A stretch of DNA of 7,863 nucleotides from Nitrospirota bacterium. GTDB taxonomy: Bacteria > Nitrospirota > Nitrospiria > Nitrospirales > UBA8639. The translations under genes and the position numbers were made by a program. Position 1 is the first letter of the stretch; each line of letters begins with the position of its first letter. The stretch spans positions 1 through 7,863 of the forward strand of contig QIMB01000330.1 of assembly GCA_003233615.1 (NCBI GenBank). Reading direction: 5' to 3'. Positions 1 through 6,460 of this stretch are shown here, one piece after another. The notes beneath the pieces are model-generated. The model saw only the letters and a program-made list of their open reading frames with translations. It searched no databases and was not told the origin of the DNA.

Positions 1-351
1 CGTTGCATCAAAGTCATCAGCGAAGAAGATAAATCACTACCTTTACAACGCTATGCTAGCGAATTTTTTATCGATATCACGAAATGCGTCTTTTGCGGAT
101 ACTGCGTGGAAGCCTGCCCTGTCAATGCGTTGGCCATGACCAAAATGTATGAATATTCGACCCATGATAAACGCACACTCATGTTCGACAAAGACCGCTT
201 ATATCAAATAGGAGAGCGGCATCTCGATGATGCCAAAAAATATTTATATGCGCACAACCAAGAGAAGGAAGGTGAGGAGAGCCAGGCCTACCGCTACCAC
301 TTTCCTGTCTCAATTAAAAGCACCGAGGAGGTCTCTAACCCCAACCCATGA
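1..351 (+). CDS. nuoI: NuoI, complex I iron-sulfur subunit (3' end only, 5' part outside window)
   Basis: C-terminal 116 residues of the 23-kDa-type ferredoxin-like subunit, which carries clusters N6a and N6b and passes electrons from the peripheral arm toward N2 and quinone. Reading frame 1 is open from the first base to TGA at 349-351. It contains a complete second [4Fe-4S] motif, C-x2-C-x2-C-x3-C-P, at 85-120 (cysteine codons at 85, 94, 103 and 115). The opening residues R-C-I-K-V match the stretch just after the first ferredoxin motif (usually CPxxCI), so the first cluster motif and the N-terminal membrane-associating helix lie upstream of the window. The charged, Tyr-rich tail (about 75 residues after the motif) is in the normal size range. 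The stop overlaps the nuoJ start as ATGA, so the two are probably translationally coupled. Identity is secure; only the truncation by the window edge limits the call. Confidence 0.95.
   Translation, partial: RCIKVISEEDKSLPLQRYASEFFIDITKCVFCGYCVEACPVNALAMTKMYEYSTHDKRTLMFDKDRLYQIGERHLDDAKKYLYAHNQEKEGEESQAYRYHFPVSIKSTEEVSNPNP
325..332 (+). promoter_or_regulatory. Shine-Dalgarno-like site upstream of nuoJ
   Basis: GAGGAGGT at 325-332, inside the last codons of nuoI, is a strong match to the anti-Shine-Dalgarno consensus. It ends 15 bases before the ATG at 348 (18 before the ATG at 351), longer than the usual 5-9. No other start codon is available in the nuoJ frame, because an in-frame TAA lies at 336-338. 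It is the only clear Shine-Dalgarno sequence in front of any gene in this window. Whether it is used is inference. Confidence 0.45.
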
Positions 352-890
352 TGTGGCTTCTCTTTATTTACTTTGCCACGGTCGGGCTGGTGGCAGCGGT
401 CTTGACTGTGTCTCTACGGAACCCCGTGCATTGCGCGCTGGCCCTGCTCACGCTGCTTCTGCATATGGCTGGGCTGTTTGTCATGCTCAATGCCGAATTC
501 TTAGCCATGGTCCAGATTATTGTGTATGCCGGAGCGATTTTAATTCTCTATCTGTTTGTTCTGATGTTGATGAATTTAAAAACGGAAGAACAGCATCTCC
601 ATAAGAAATATTCGTATGTCTTGTTTGCAGGCCTAGGCATTCTTGGTGAGTTGTTTATTCTCTTGATGCTCTCGCCTTTTGGCGGCACCTTGGGGACGGC
701 AACGCCGGACGTCATTTTAGAAACCGGCCCTAGCCATGCGGTTGGCATCACCATGTTTAGCGACTATTTGCTTCTTTTTGAAATTGTCGGCGTTTTCTTG
801 CTTGGTGCCGTGATTGGAGCCATCGTGTTGGCCAAGACCCCGGTCGTCAAAGCAGAAAACCAAGAGCCAGCCAGTTCGTCAACACCCTAA
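348..890 (+). CDS. nuoJ: NuoJ, complex I membrane subunit J
   Basis: Small integral-membrane subunit (ND6 equivalent) at the junction between the quinone-site module (NuoH, NuoA) and the first antiporter-like subunits. It is 180 residues, close to the usual size (E. coli about 184). Several hydrophobic segments are visible, consistent with the five-helix family fold. The family hallmarks are present: N-P-V-H-x-A-L near residue 25, and then A-E-F-L-A-x-V-Q-I-I-V-Y-A-G-A-I, the TM3 segment with the conserved Tyr and pi-bulge that changes conformation during turnover. The C-terminus is a short polar tail after the last helix. The start is ATG 348, overlapping the nuoI stop; ATG 351 is a second candidate directly behind it, and an in-frame TAA at 336 excludes anything earlier. 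The gene ends 11 bases before nuoK. Confidence 0.95.
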   Translation: MMWLLFIYFATVGLVAAVLTVSLRNPVHCALALLTLLLHMAGLFVMLNAEFLAMVQIIVYAGAILILYLFVLMLMNLKTEEQHLHKKYSYVLFAGLGILGELFILLMLSPFGGTLGTATPDVILETGPSHAVGITMFSDYLLLFEIVGVFLLGAVIGAIVLAKTPVVKAENQEPASSSTP

Positions 891-901
891 GAACAGTTAC
901 C

Positions 902-1204
902 ATGATCCCTCTTTCTGCCTATGTTGCCTTAAGCGCCGTCCTGTTCATGACAGGATTGATCGGCGTACTCATTCGACGCAATTTTATTGTTGTCTTGATG
1001 AGCGTCGAAATCATGCTGAATGCCGCCAATATTAATCTGGTGGCATTTTCTCATTATCTGGATTCTATGGCCGGGCAAATGTCAGCGCTGTTCATTATTG
1101 CGGTCGCCGCCGCAGAGGCTTCACTAGGATTAGCCATTATCATTGTGATCTTCCGAAGAAAAATGGCCACGAATGTCGATCAGATTAATGTCTTAAAGTG
1201 GTAA
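902..1204 (+). CDS. nuoK: NuoK, complex I membrane subunit K
   Basis: A 100-residue, three-helix membrane protein (ND4L equivalent, MrpC-related) that forms part of the central hydrophilic axis of the membrane arm. The two conserved intramembrane glutamates essential in E. coli NuoK are at the same numbers here: E36 in M-S-V-E-I-M-L-N-A and E72 in A-A-A-E-A-S-L-G-L-A. The conserved arginine pair before TM2 is R25-R26. Length and motifs are fully canonical. Start ATG at 902 lies 11 bases after nuoJ; the upstream sequence has only a weak purine stretch (AAGAA) as ribosome binding site. TAA at 1202-1204 is followed after one base by the GTG start of nuoL. Confidence 0.96.
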   Translation: MIPLSAYVALSAVLFMTGLIGVLIRRNFIVVLMSVEIMLNAANINLVAFSHYLDSMAGQMSALFIIAVAAAEASLGLAIIIVIFRRKMATNVDQINVLKW

Positions 1205-1205
1205 T

Positions 1206-3203
1206 GTGTTTGATTTACTAGTTCTTCTCATCCCTGTTTTTCCGCTCATTGCTGTGTTAGCCAACGGGTTCTTCGGCTCGCGGTATTCACATGAGTGGGC
1301 TGGACGCTTAGCGTTTGGGTCTGTCGGTTTGTCTTTTCTCTGCGCATTAGGCGTCTTTGCCTCCGTGCTTACCAACCCCGAACCGCGGGTCGTCATTGCG
1401 TACTCCTGGTTTTTCGGGGGAAATCTTTCCGTCGATCTCGCCTTCCTCATTGATCCTCTCACAACGATCATGCTCTTAGTGGTCACAGGTGTTGGCTTCC
1501 TGATTCATGTCTATTCCGTGGGCTATATGCATGGAGAAGAAGGCTTTACGCGGTTCTTTACCTACATGAACCTCTTCATGGTCTCAATGCTGCTGCTGGT
1601 GATGGGGTCAAATTACGTGGTGATGTTTATCGGTTGGGAAGGGGTAGGACTCTGTTCGTATTTATTGATCGGGTATTACTACGAGAAGGTCTCTGCAGGG
1701 AAAGCTGCCACAAAAGCCTTTGTGGTGAATCGAATCGGTGATGCAGGATTTTTAATTGCTGTTTTTCTCATCTTTTCCCATTTCGGTTCATTCGACTACA
1801 CCACGGTCTTATCCCAAGCCTCATCATTGTCCACAGAAATGGCCACGGCCATCACTATCTGCCTGCTGATCGGGGCATTCGGAAAATCTGCACAATTGCC
1901 GTTGTATACATGGTTGCCTGATGCCATGGAGGGTCCAACGCCAGTCAGTGCCCTCATCCATGCAGCAACCATGGTTACCGCCGGCGTCTATATGGTGGTT
2001 CGGAATCACGTGTTATTCGATATGGCACCCATTGCCTTAACGACGGTTGGCATAATTGGCGGCCTGACGGCCCTCTTTGCTGCAACGATTGGGCTTGTAC
2101 AAAACGATATAAAACGGGTGTTGGCCTACTCGACCGTAAGCCAATTGGGATTTATGTTTTTGGCCTGTGGCGTCGGCGCCTATACAGCTGCGATCTTTCA
2201 TTTAGTCACCCATGCATTTTTTAAAGCGCTGCTTTTTTTATCGGCTGGAGCCGTCATACACTCACTAGGCGGAGAACAAGATATTCGAAAGATGGGTGGA
2301 CTCTACAAAAAAATTCCGATCACTCACGCAGTGTTCCTTATCGGAACGTTAGCCATTGCGGGTATTCCGCCATTGGCAGGATTTTGGAGTAAAGATGAAA
2401 TCATGGCCCATGCATTTGTGCATGGCTACTATCATTTATATATCCTCGCAGCCATTGCAGCCTTGATGACCAGTTTTTACATGTTCCGACTGACCTATTT
2501 GACTTTCTACGGACAATCTCGCGTCGAGCCGCACGTAGCCAAACATATTCACGAATCACCACCTATGATGACTGTGCCACTCATGATCCTTGCCGGGCTT
2601 GCGGTTGTGGGAGGGTTTCTTGGTGTCCCACCTGAGCATGGCTGGTTTCATGGGTTTTTACATGACGTGGCCACGCCATTGGGAGCAGAAGTCCATACAG
2701 TGGAAATGGGCACATTATTGGGATTGATGGGTGTAGCTGTGGCCATTGCTTTAGGTGGTTGGGGACTCGCGCATTACATGTATTCGATTCGTCCTCAGAT
2801 GGCCAATCAATGGGCAGAGAAATCTCCCCAAGTCTACACGACCTTGCTCAATAAGTATTATGTGGACGAGTTCTATGACCGGTTCATCGTGGAACCCTTT
2901 AAAAAGCTGGGGATGCTTTGGGATTGGTTTGATCGACATGTCCTGGACCGTTTCGTCAACGGAATAGGGAAAGGGACCGATATCAGCGCCGAGGCAATTA
3001 CCTGGACAGAAAAACATGTGATCTATGCCGGGCTCAATGTTGTCGGATATAGCAATCATCTGCTCGCCTGGTCTTGGCGGAAATTGCAAAGCGGGATGGT
3101 GCACCACTATGCCGCAATCATTGTCATTGGTTTGGCCATTATGATTCATCTCGTGGTGCTGTGGTTTGCGGGTTCATCCTCCGCTGGCTCCAGCATGTAC
3201 TAA
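1206..3203 (+). CDS. nuoL: NuoL, complex I antiporter-like subunit L with extended lateral helix
   Basis: Distal proton-translocating subunit of the membrane arm (ND5 equivalent). 665 residues, longer than the E. coli protein (about 613). The antiporter core is intact: E145 in F-I-G-W-E-G-V-G (TM5), K227 in F-G-K-S-A-Q-L-P (TM7), H332, H336 and K340 in F-H-L-V-T-H-A-F-F-K, and K396-D397-E398 in W-S-K-D-E-I (TM12), with the P-D-A-M-E-G-P-T-P-V-S-A signature between. After the core comes the C-terminal lateral helix (HL), which clamps the other antiporter subunits, starting near Y552-D558 (Y-V-D-E-F-Y-D), and a final transmembrane anchor from about H634. The stretch from Y557 to H633 is roughly 25-30 residues longer than I expect from remembered canonical sequences; the surplus lies about residues 588-625. 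Start GTG 1206 is chosen because it gives the normal N-terminus and no closer ATG exists in frame; the overlapping ATG at 1204 is out of frame and stops at once. Followed after 8 bases by nuoM. Confidence 0.96.
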   Translation: MFDLLVLLIPVFPLIAVLANGFFGSRYSHEWAGRLAFGSVGLSFLCALGVFASVLTNPEPRVVIAYSWFFGGNLSVDLAFLIDPLTTIMLLVVTGVGFLIHVYSVGYMHGEEGFTRFFTYMNLFMVSMLLLVMGSNYVVMFIGWEGVGLCSYLLIGYYYEKVSAGKAATKAFVVNRIGDAGFLIAVFLIFSHFGSFDYTTVLSQASSLSTEMATAITICLLIGAFGKSAQLPLYTWLPDAMEGPTPVSALIHAATMVTAGVYMVVRNHVLFDMAPIALTTVGIIGGLTALFAATIGLVQNDIKRVLAYSTVSQLGFMFLACGVGAYTAAIFHLVTHAFFKALLFLSAGAVIHSLGGEQDIRKMGGLYKKIPITHAVFLIGTLAIAGIPPLAGFWSKDEIMAHAFVHGYYHLYILAAIAALMTSFYMFRLTYLTFYGQSRVEPHVAKHIHESPPMMTVPLMILAGLAVVGGFLGVPPEHGWFHGFLHDVATPLGAEVHTVEMGTLLGLMGVAVAIALGGWGLAHYMYSIRPQMANQWAEKSPQVYTTLLNKYYVDEFYDRFIVEPFKKLGMLWDWFDRHVLDRFVNGIGKGTDISAEAITWTEKHVIYAGLNVVGYSNHLLAWSWRKLQSGMVHHYAAIIVIGLAIMIHLVVLWFAGSSSAGSSMY

Positions 3204-3211
3204 ATATTCCT

Positions 3212-4765
3212 ATGCAAGAAGAACTTTCATTCAGCTTTCCTATTCTGTCCTTTCTGACATTTTTCCCTTTATTCGGCGCGCTGGTCATATGGGGACTGAA
3301 CGATCAGAAGCTTGTGCGAAAGGCCACGCTCGGTATTGCCGGAGTCGAAATGACCGTCGCCGCGTTGATGCTTGTGTTCTTCGTGCCGGACACAGCTGCC
3401 ATGCAGTTTTCCGAACGGCATGAATGGATCCCCTTTCTCGGTGTAAGTTATCATCTGGCTGTGGATGGCATTAGTGTCCTCTTTCTTGGCCTCACCGCAT
3501 TTTTGACGGTCCTACTGGTGCTGTATTCCTGGGATTCGGTGACGCTGAACCCCAAAGCCTTTTTTATGAGCATTTTGGCTTTGGAAACCACGTTCATGGG
3601 CATTTTTTCTTCTATCGACTTGATTGTCTTTTTTGTCTTTTGGGAGCTCATGCTCATTCCCAGCTATTTCTTGATTAAATTGTGGGGACCTGGAGAAGAC
3701 TGCCACGGTGCGGCGTTGAAATATGTGCTCTATACGTTACTCGGCAGCGTCTTCATGTTAGTAGGGTTTTGCCTCCTGAGTCTGAATTATTTTGAAGCCA
3801 AACAGGTCTATAGTTTTGATTTCATCGACCTGCTTTCAGTGCCCATTGCACTGAGCGATCAACTGCTGATTTTTTGGTTGATATTCCTTGGCCTGGCCTT
3901 TAAAGCGCCTGTGTTCCCATTTCATTCCTGGTTCCCGCATGCTCTCGTTCAAGGGCCCATTCAGATGTCCGTGATGTTTGCCGGAATTAAAATGGGTACC
4001 TATGGCTTTCTTCGATTTTCCATGCCCTTGCTTCCCGATGCCTCAAGCAATGAGACCGTGGTGGCCATCCTCATGACGCTTGGGCTGGCTGCCGTAGTCT
4101 ATGGAGCAATTGTTGCGATTATTCAGCCTGATTTTCGTCGATTACTCGTCTTCAGCAGCATTAGTCACTTGGGGTTTGTGGTGATCGGATTGTTTGCACT
4201 GAATTTCCAAGGCATCCAAGGCAGCCTGCTTACTATGATCAACTTAGGTTTTAGTACCGCCGGGCTATTTTTCTTAGCTGGATTCATGTACGAACGATTA
4301 GGTCACACCGATGTTCGAGAATGCACGGGCCTCGCGAAGAAAATGCCGCTGCTCGCCACCTTCATGTTGATTATTGGCATGGCTTCTATTGGATTGCCGG
4401 GAACGAACGGGTTCATTGGCGAATTCCTCATCTTACTCGGCGTCTTTCAAGCATGGTGGGTCTATGGTGCCATTGCCGTTACAGGTGTGATTTTTGCTGC
4501 TGCGTATTTTCTGTGGTTTTACGAGCGCGCCATCTTTGGCCCCTTGAAAGACAGTCTGCCAGCCGTGATCCCTGATTTGAATACTCGGGAATGGGCTATT
4601 GGTGTGGCTCTCTCTGTCATGATTTTTTGGATCGGCTTGTATCCTTCTCCCTTTTTGCGGATGATCAATGGATCGGTCCAAGCCGTGGTTGAACGATTAG
4701 AGCCTGGAACGGCTATAGCTCAATATGAAGAACTGACGTATCCGCCTACCGTGATGAAAAACTGA
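3212..4765 (+). CDS. nuoM: NuoM copy 1, complex I antiporter-like subunit M
   Basis: Proton-translocating membrane subunit (ND4 equivalent), 517 residues from ATG 3212, close to E. coli NuoM (about 509). The frame is open back to before 3074, but that extra sequence is the nuoL 3' end read in another frame; ATG 3212 gives the normal hydrophobic start (M-Q-E-E-L then TM1). The ion-path residues are present: E145 in F-W-E-L-M-L-I-P (TM5), K231 in L-A-F-K-A-P-V-F-P-F-H-S-W (TM7), K260 (TM8) and E404 in G-L-P-G-T-N-G-F-I-G-E-F (TM12), plus the S-H-L-G-F motif. Two oddities: the normally near-invariant W-L-P-D-A-H loop is W-F-P-H-A-L (residues 240-245), and the TM11 histidine (A-H-G-L-S in E. coli) is leucine, L345. 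Eight bases after nuoL, five before the second nuoM; no obvious Shine-Dalgarno, so coupling is likely. First of two adjacent NuoM paralogues. Confidence 0.95.
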   Translation: MQEELSFSFPILSFLTFFPLFGALVIWGLNDQKLVRKATLGIAGVEMTVAALMLVFFVPDTAAMQFSERHEWIPFLGVSYHLAVDGISVLFLGLTAFLTVLLVLYSWDSVTLNPKAFFMSILALETTFMGIFSSIDLIVFFVFWELMLIPSYFLIKLWGPGEDCHGAALKYVLYTLLGSVFMLVGFCLLSLNYFEAKQVYSFDFIDLLSVPIALSDQLLIFWLIFLGLAFKAPVFPFHSWFPHALVQGPIQMSVMFAGIKMGTYGFLRFSMPLLPDASSNETVVAILMTLGLAAVVYGAIVAIIQPDFRRLLVFSSISHLGFVVIGLFALNFQGIQGSLLTMINLGFSTAGLFFLAGFMYERLGHTDVRECTGLAKKMPLLATFMLIIGMASIGLPGTNGFIGEFLILLGVFQAWWVYGAIAVTGVIFAAAYFLWFYERAIFGPLKDSLPAVIPDLNTREWAIGVALSVMIFWIGLYPSPFLRMINGSVQAVVERLEPGTAIAQYEELTYPPTVMKN

Positions 4766-4770
4766 TTCTT

Positions 4771-6366
4771 ATGGGTGAATATTCTCTCTTAATTATTCTC
4801 TTTGCACCGTTTCTCGGGGCGGTCGCCTTGATCTTTATTCCTCGCCAAGAGGAATTGATGGTAAGGATGACTGCGGCAATTTCCGCCGGTATCAGCCTAT
4901 TGACTTCGTTTTATATTTTCTTTGCGTACGACACCACAAAAGGCGGATTCCAATTTGTTCAGCGATTTGCCTGGTCGGATGAACTGGGCATTGCCTTTTA
5001 TGTCGGGGTGGACGGCATTGGAGGTCCGCTGGTCTTTGCTTCAGCCATTTTGTTGTTCGCCGGGGTTTTTGTCTCGTGGCATATCAAAGACCGGACCAAG
5101 GAATTTTATATTTTCCTCCTGATCCTTGCTGCCGCAACGATCGGGGTCTTTATGTCCCTCGATTTGTTCTTCCTGTATTTCTTTTACGAAATGTCAGTGC
5201 TGCCGATGTACCTCTTGCTGGGTGTGTGGGGAAGCCATACTAAAGGCTACCTGGCTATGACCGATCCCGAAGGGCGAAAACTCCGTGATTCGGTGAATTT
5301 CATCTTCAACTTCGGCTCGAACAGTAAAGAATATGCAGCCATGAAGCTGACGCTTTTTTTATCAGCCGGCGCGGTGACAGCACTCATGGGCATCTTGCTC
5401 ATTTACCATATGTCCGGGTTGCATACCTTTGACATTGTTGTCCTGCGGGAACAAGCCAAATTCTCCGATACGATGGGCACCATTATCTGGTTTCTGATCT
5501 TTATTGGCTTTGCCTCGATCGCCCCGATTTGGCCCTTGCATTCCTGGTCGCCGGTCGGACATGCCGCAGCTCCCGCTGCGACGAGCATGTTGCATGCGGG
5601 CGTCTTAATGAAACTCGGTCATTTCTCCATTATTCGTGTGGCCTTTGAAATTCTGCCTGACGCGACACGGGAATGGATGTGGGTGGCAGCCGTACTCTGT
5701 GTTGGCTCCATCATTTACGGGGGCTTGGTGTCCTATTTTGCCAATGACACAAAATATGTGATCGGCTACTCCAGTTCCAGCCATATGGGCTATATCTTCC
5801 TGGGCATGGCCGCATTGAGCTATATCAGTCTATCCGGAGCCGTTATTTATATGTTTGCGCATGCTTTGGCCACGAGTATGTTGTTTGCTATGGCAGGCTG
5901 GGTGTATGACCAAACCCATTCACGAGACATTCCGTCTTTGGGTGGACTCGTGCAAAAAATGCCCTTTATTGCTGGAGCATTTATCATTGGTTGCATGGCA
6001 TCTATCGGCATGCCCGGTACCATCAATTTTGTTGCAGAAATCATGATTATTGTTGGCAGTTGGGAAAAATATCCGTTCCAAGTCGTGGTGGCCGTGTTTG
6101 GCATCGTCCTGACGGCTGCCTATATGTTCAAAATGATGCGAGGCTTGTTTTACGGGGAATTGGATCCGGAATATGCTCATGCGACTGATGCCAGAAATTG
6201 GATCGATCGAATGCCTCTCCTCCTCCTAATCGCTTGCAGCATTATCTTAGGCTTGTTCCCTGTGCATTTTTATGAAGTCGTGCAATCAACCGTTGAGCCG
6301 ATGATAGACCGCATCAATCAAGTCGCACCCTTAGTCACACACAACACACAAGGGCTGTTGCCGTGA
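4771..6366 (+). CDS. nuoM2: NuoM copy 2 (NuoM2), extra antiporter-like subunit of a 2M-type complex I
   Basis: Second, clearly diverged NuoM paralogue, 531 residues, with the full 14-helix-type hydrophobic pattern. Shared landmarks with NuoM: V-D-G-I-G-G-P-L near residue 83, E140 in F-Y-E-M-S-V-L-P (TM5), W-P-L-H-S-W (TM7/8), K281 in V-L-M-K-L-G-H-F (TM8), S-H-M-G-Y, F-A-H-A-L-A with the TM11 His kept, and E423 in M-P-G-T-I-N-F-V-A-E-I (TM12). The normally essential TM7 lysine is replaced: aligning F-A-S-I-A-P-I-W-P-L-H-S-W with A-F-K-A-P-V-F-P-F-H-S-W of copy 1 puts I250 in the lysine position. About 27 extra residues follow TM5 (roughly 155-189), a polar segment containing T-D-P-E-G-R-K-L-R-D. 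The gene follows copy 1 after 5 bases. By family knowledge, paired NuoM copies with a long NuoL helix define 2M complex I; incorporation into the complex is inferred from position. Confidence 0.92.
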   Translation: MGEYSLLIILFAPFLGAVALIFIPRQEELMVRMTAAISAGISLLTSFYIFFAYDTTKGGFQFVQRFAWSDELGIAFYVGVDGIGGPLVFASAILLFAGVFVSWHIKDRTKEFYIFLLILAAATIGVFMSLDLFFLYFFYEMSVLPMYLLLGVWGSHTKGYLAMTDPEGRKLRDSVNFIFNFGSNSKEYAAMKLTLFLSAGAVTALMGILLIYHMSGLHTFDIVVLREQAKFSDTMGTIIWFLIFIGFASIAPIWPLHSWSPVGHAAAPAATSMLHAGVLMKLGHFSIIRVAFEILPDATREWMWVAAVLCVGSIIYGGLVSYFANDTKYVIGYSSSSHMGYIFLGMAALSYISLSGAVIYMFAHALATSMLFAMAGWVYDQTHSRDIPSLGGLVQKMPFIAGAFIIGCMASIGMPGTINFVAEIMIIVGSWEKYPFQVVVAVFGIVLTAAYMFKMMRGLFYGELDPEYAHATDARNWIDRMPLLLLIACSIILGLFPVHFYEVVQSTVEPMIDRINQVAPLVTHNTQGLLP

Positions 6367-6460
6367 AAAACCCATACGTATACCAAAGAGAATTTGTCAG
6401 AGAAATGATTTTTTCTTTCTCATTACGCCTCACGCCTCACGCCTCACGTCTCACGAAATC
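6367..6460 (+). other. Non-coding gap between nuoM2 and nuoN
   Basis: 94 bases, the only sizeable non-coding stretch in the window. It contains a short palindrome ATACGTAT (6374-6381), a pyrimidine-rich run (about 6409-6421), a weak possible hairpin (GAGAAA at 6400-6405 with TTTCTC at 6416-6421), and a 7-bp tandem repeat. I see no convincing terminator (no GC-rich stem followed by T run), and no good -35/-10 pair. nuoN is therefore probably read through from upstream, though an internal promoter cannot be excluded. Confidence 0.6.
6425..6455 (+). repeat. 7-bp tandem repeat, about 4.4 units of ACGCCTC
   Basis: Units ACGCCTC at 6425-6431, 6432-6438 and 6439-6445 are identical; the fourth, 6446-6452, is ACGTCTC (one C to T change); a partial ACG follows at 6453-6455. 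The array ends 5 bases before the nuoN ATG, so it occupies the place where a ribosome binding site would normally sit. No in-frame start codon lies upstream of 6461 in the gap, so the array is non-coding. It resembles the short heptanucleotide tandem repeats found between genes in some bacteria. Confidence 0.9.

Noticed and set aside
227..604. 125-residue open frame on the plus strand across the nuoI-nuoJ junction
   Set aside because: Overlaps two well-supported genes in another frame and its Arg/Ser/Ala/Cys-rich product shows no family features.
1204..1221. ATG at 1204 as the start of nuoL
   Set aside because: It is in a different frame and meets TAG after five codons; GTG at 1206 is the only start giving the intact N-terminus.
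2751..3149. 132-residue open frame on the minus strand
   Set aside because: Fully inside nuoL, no recognisable domain, composition reads as the antisense shadow of the lateral-helix coding region.
3074..3211. Possible 46-residue N-terminal extension of NuoM copy 1 beginning at 3074
   Set aside because: It overlaps the nuoL 3' end in another frame, its translation is not membrane-like, and ATG 3212 gives the family's normal N-terminus and length.
3212..6366. Second nuoM as an assembly artefact or recent duplication
   Set aside because: The two proteins differ at most positions, have different lengths and insertions, and share no long identical DNA stretches that I can see.
6400..6421. Possible transcription terminator in the nuoM2-nuoN gap
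   Set aside because: The stem is only 6 bp, AT-rich, with a 10-base loop, and it is not followed by a T run; a break before nuoN would also split the operon.
6425..6455. CRISPR-like or protein-coding interpretation of the repeat array
   Set aside because: The unit is 7 bp with no spacers, and no in-frame start codon precedes it in the gap.
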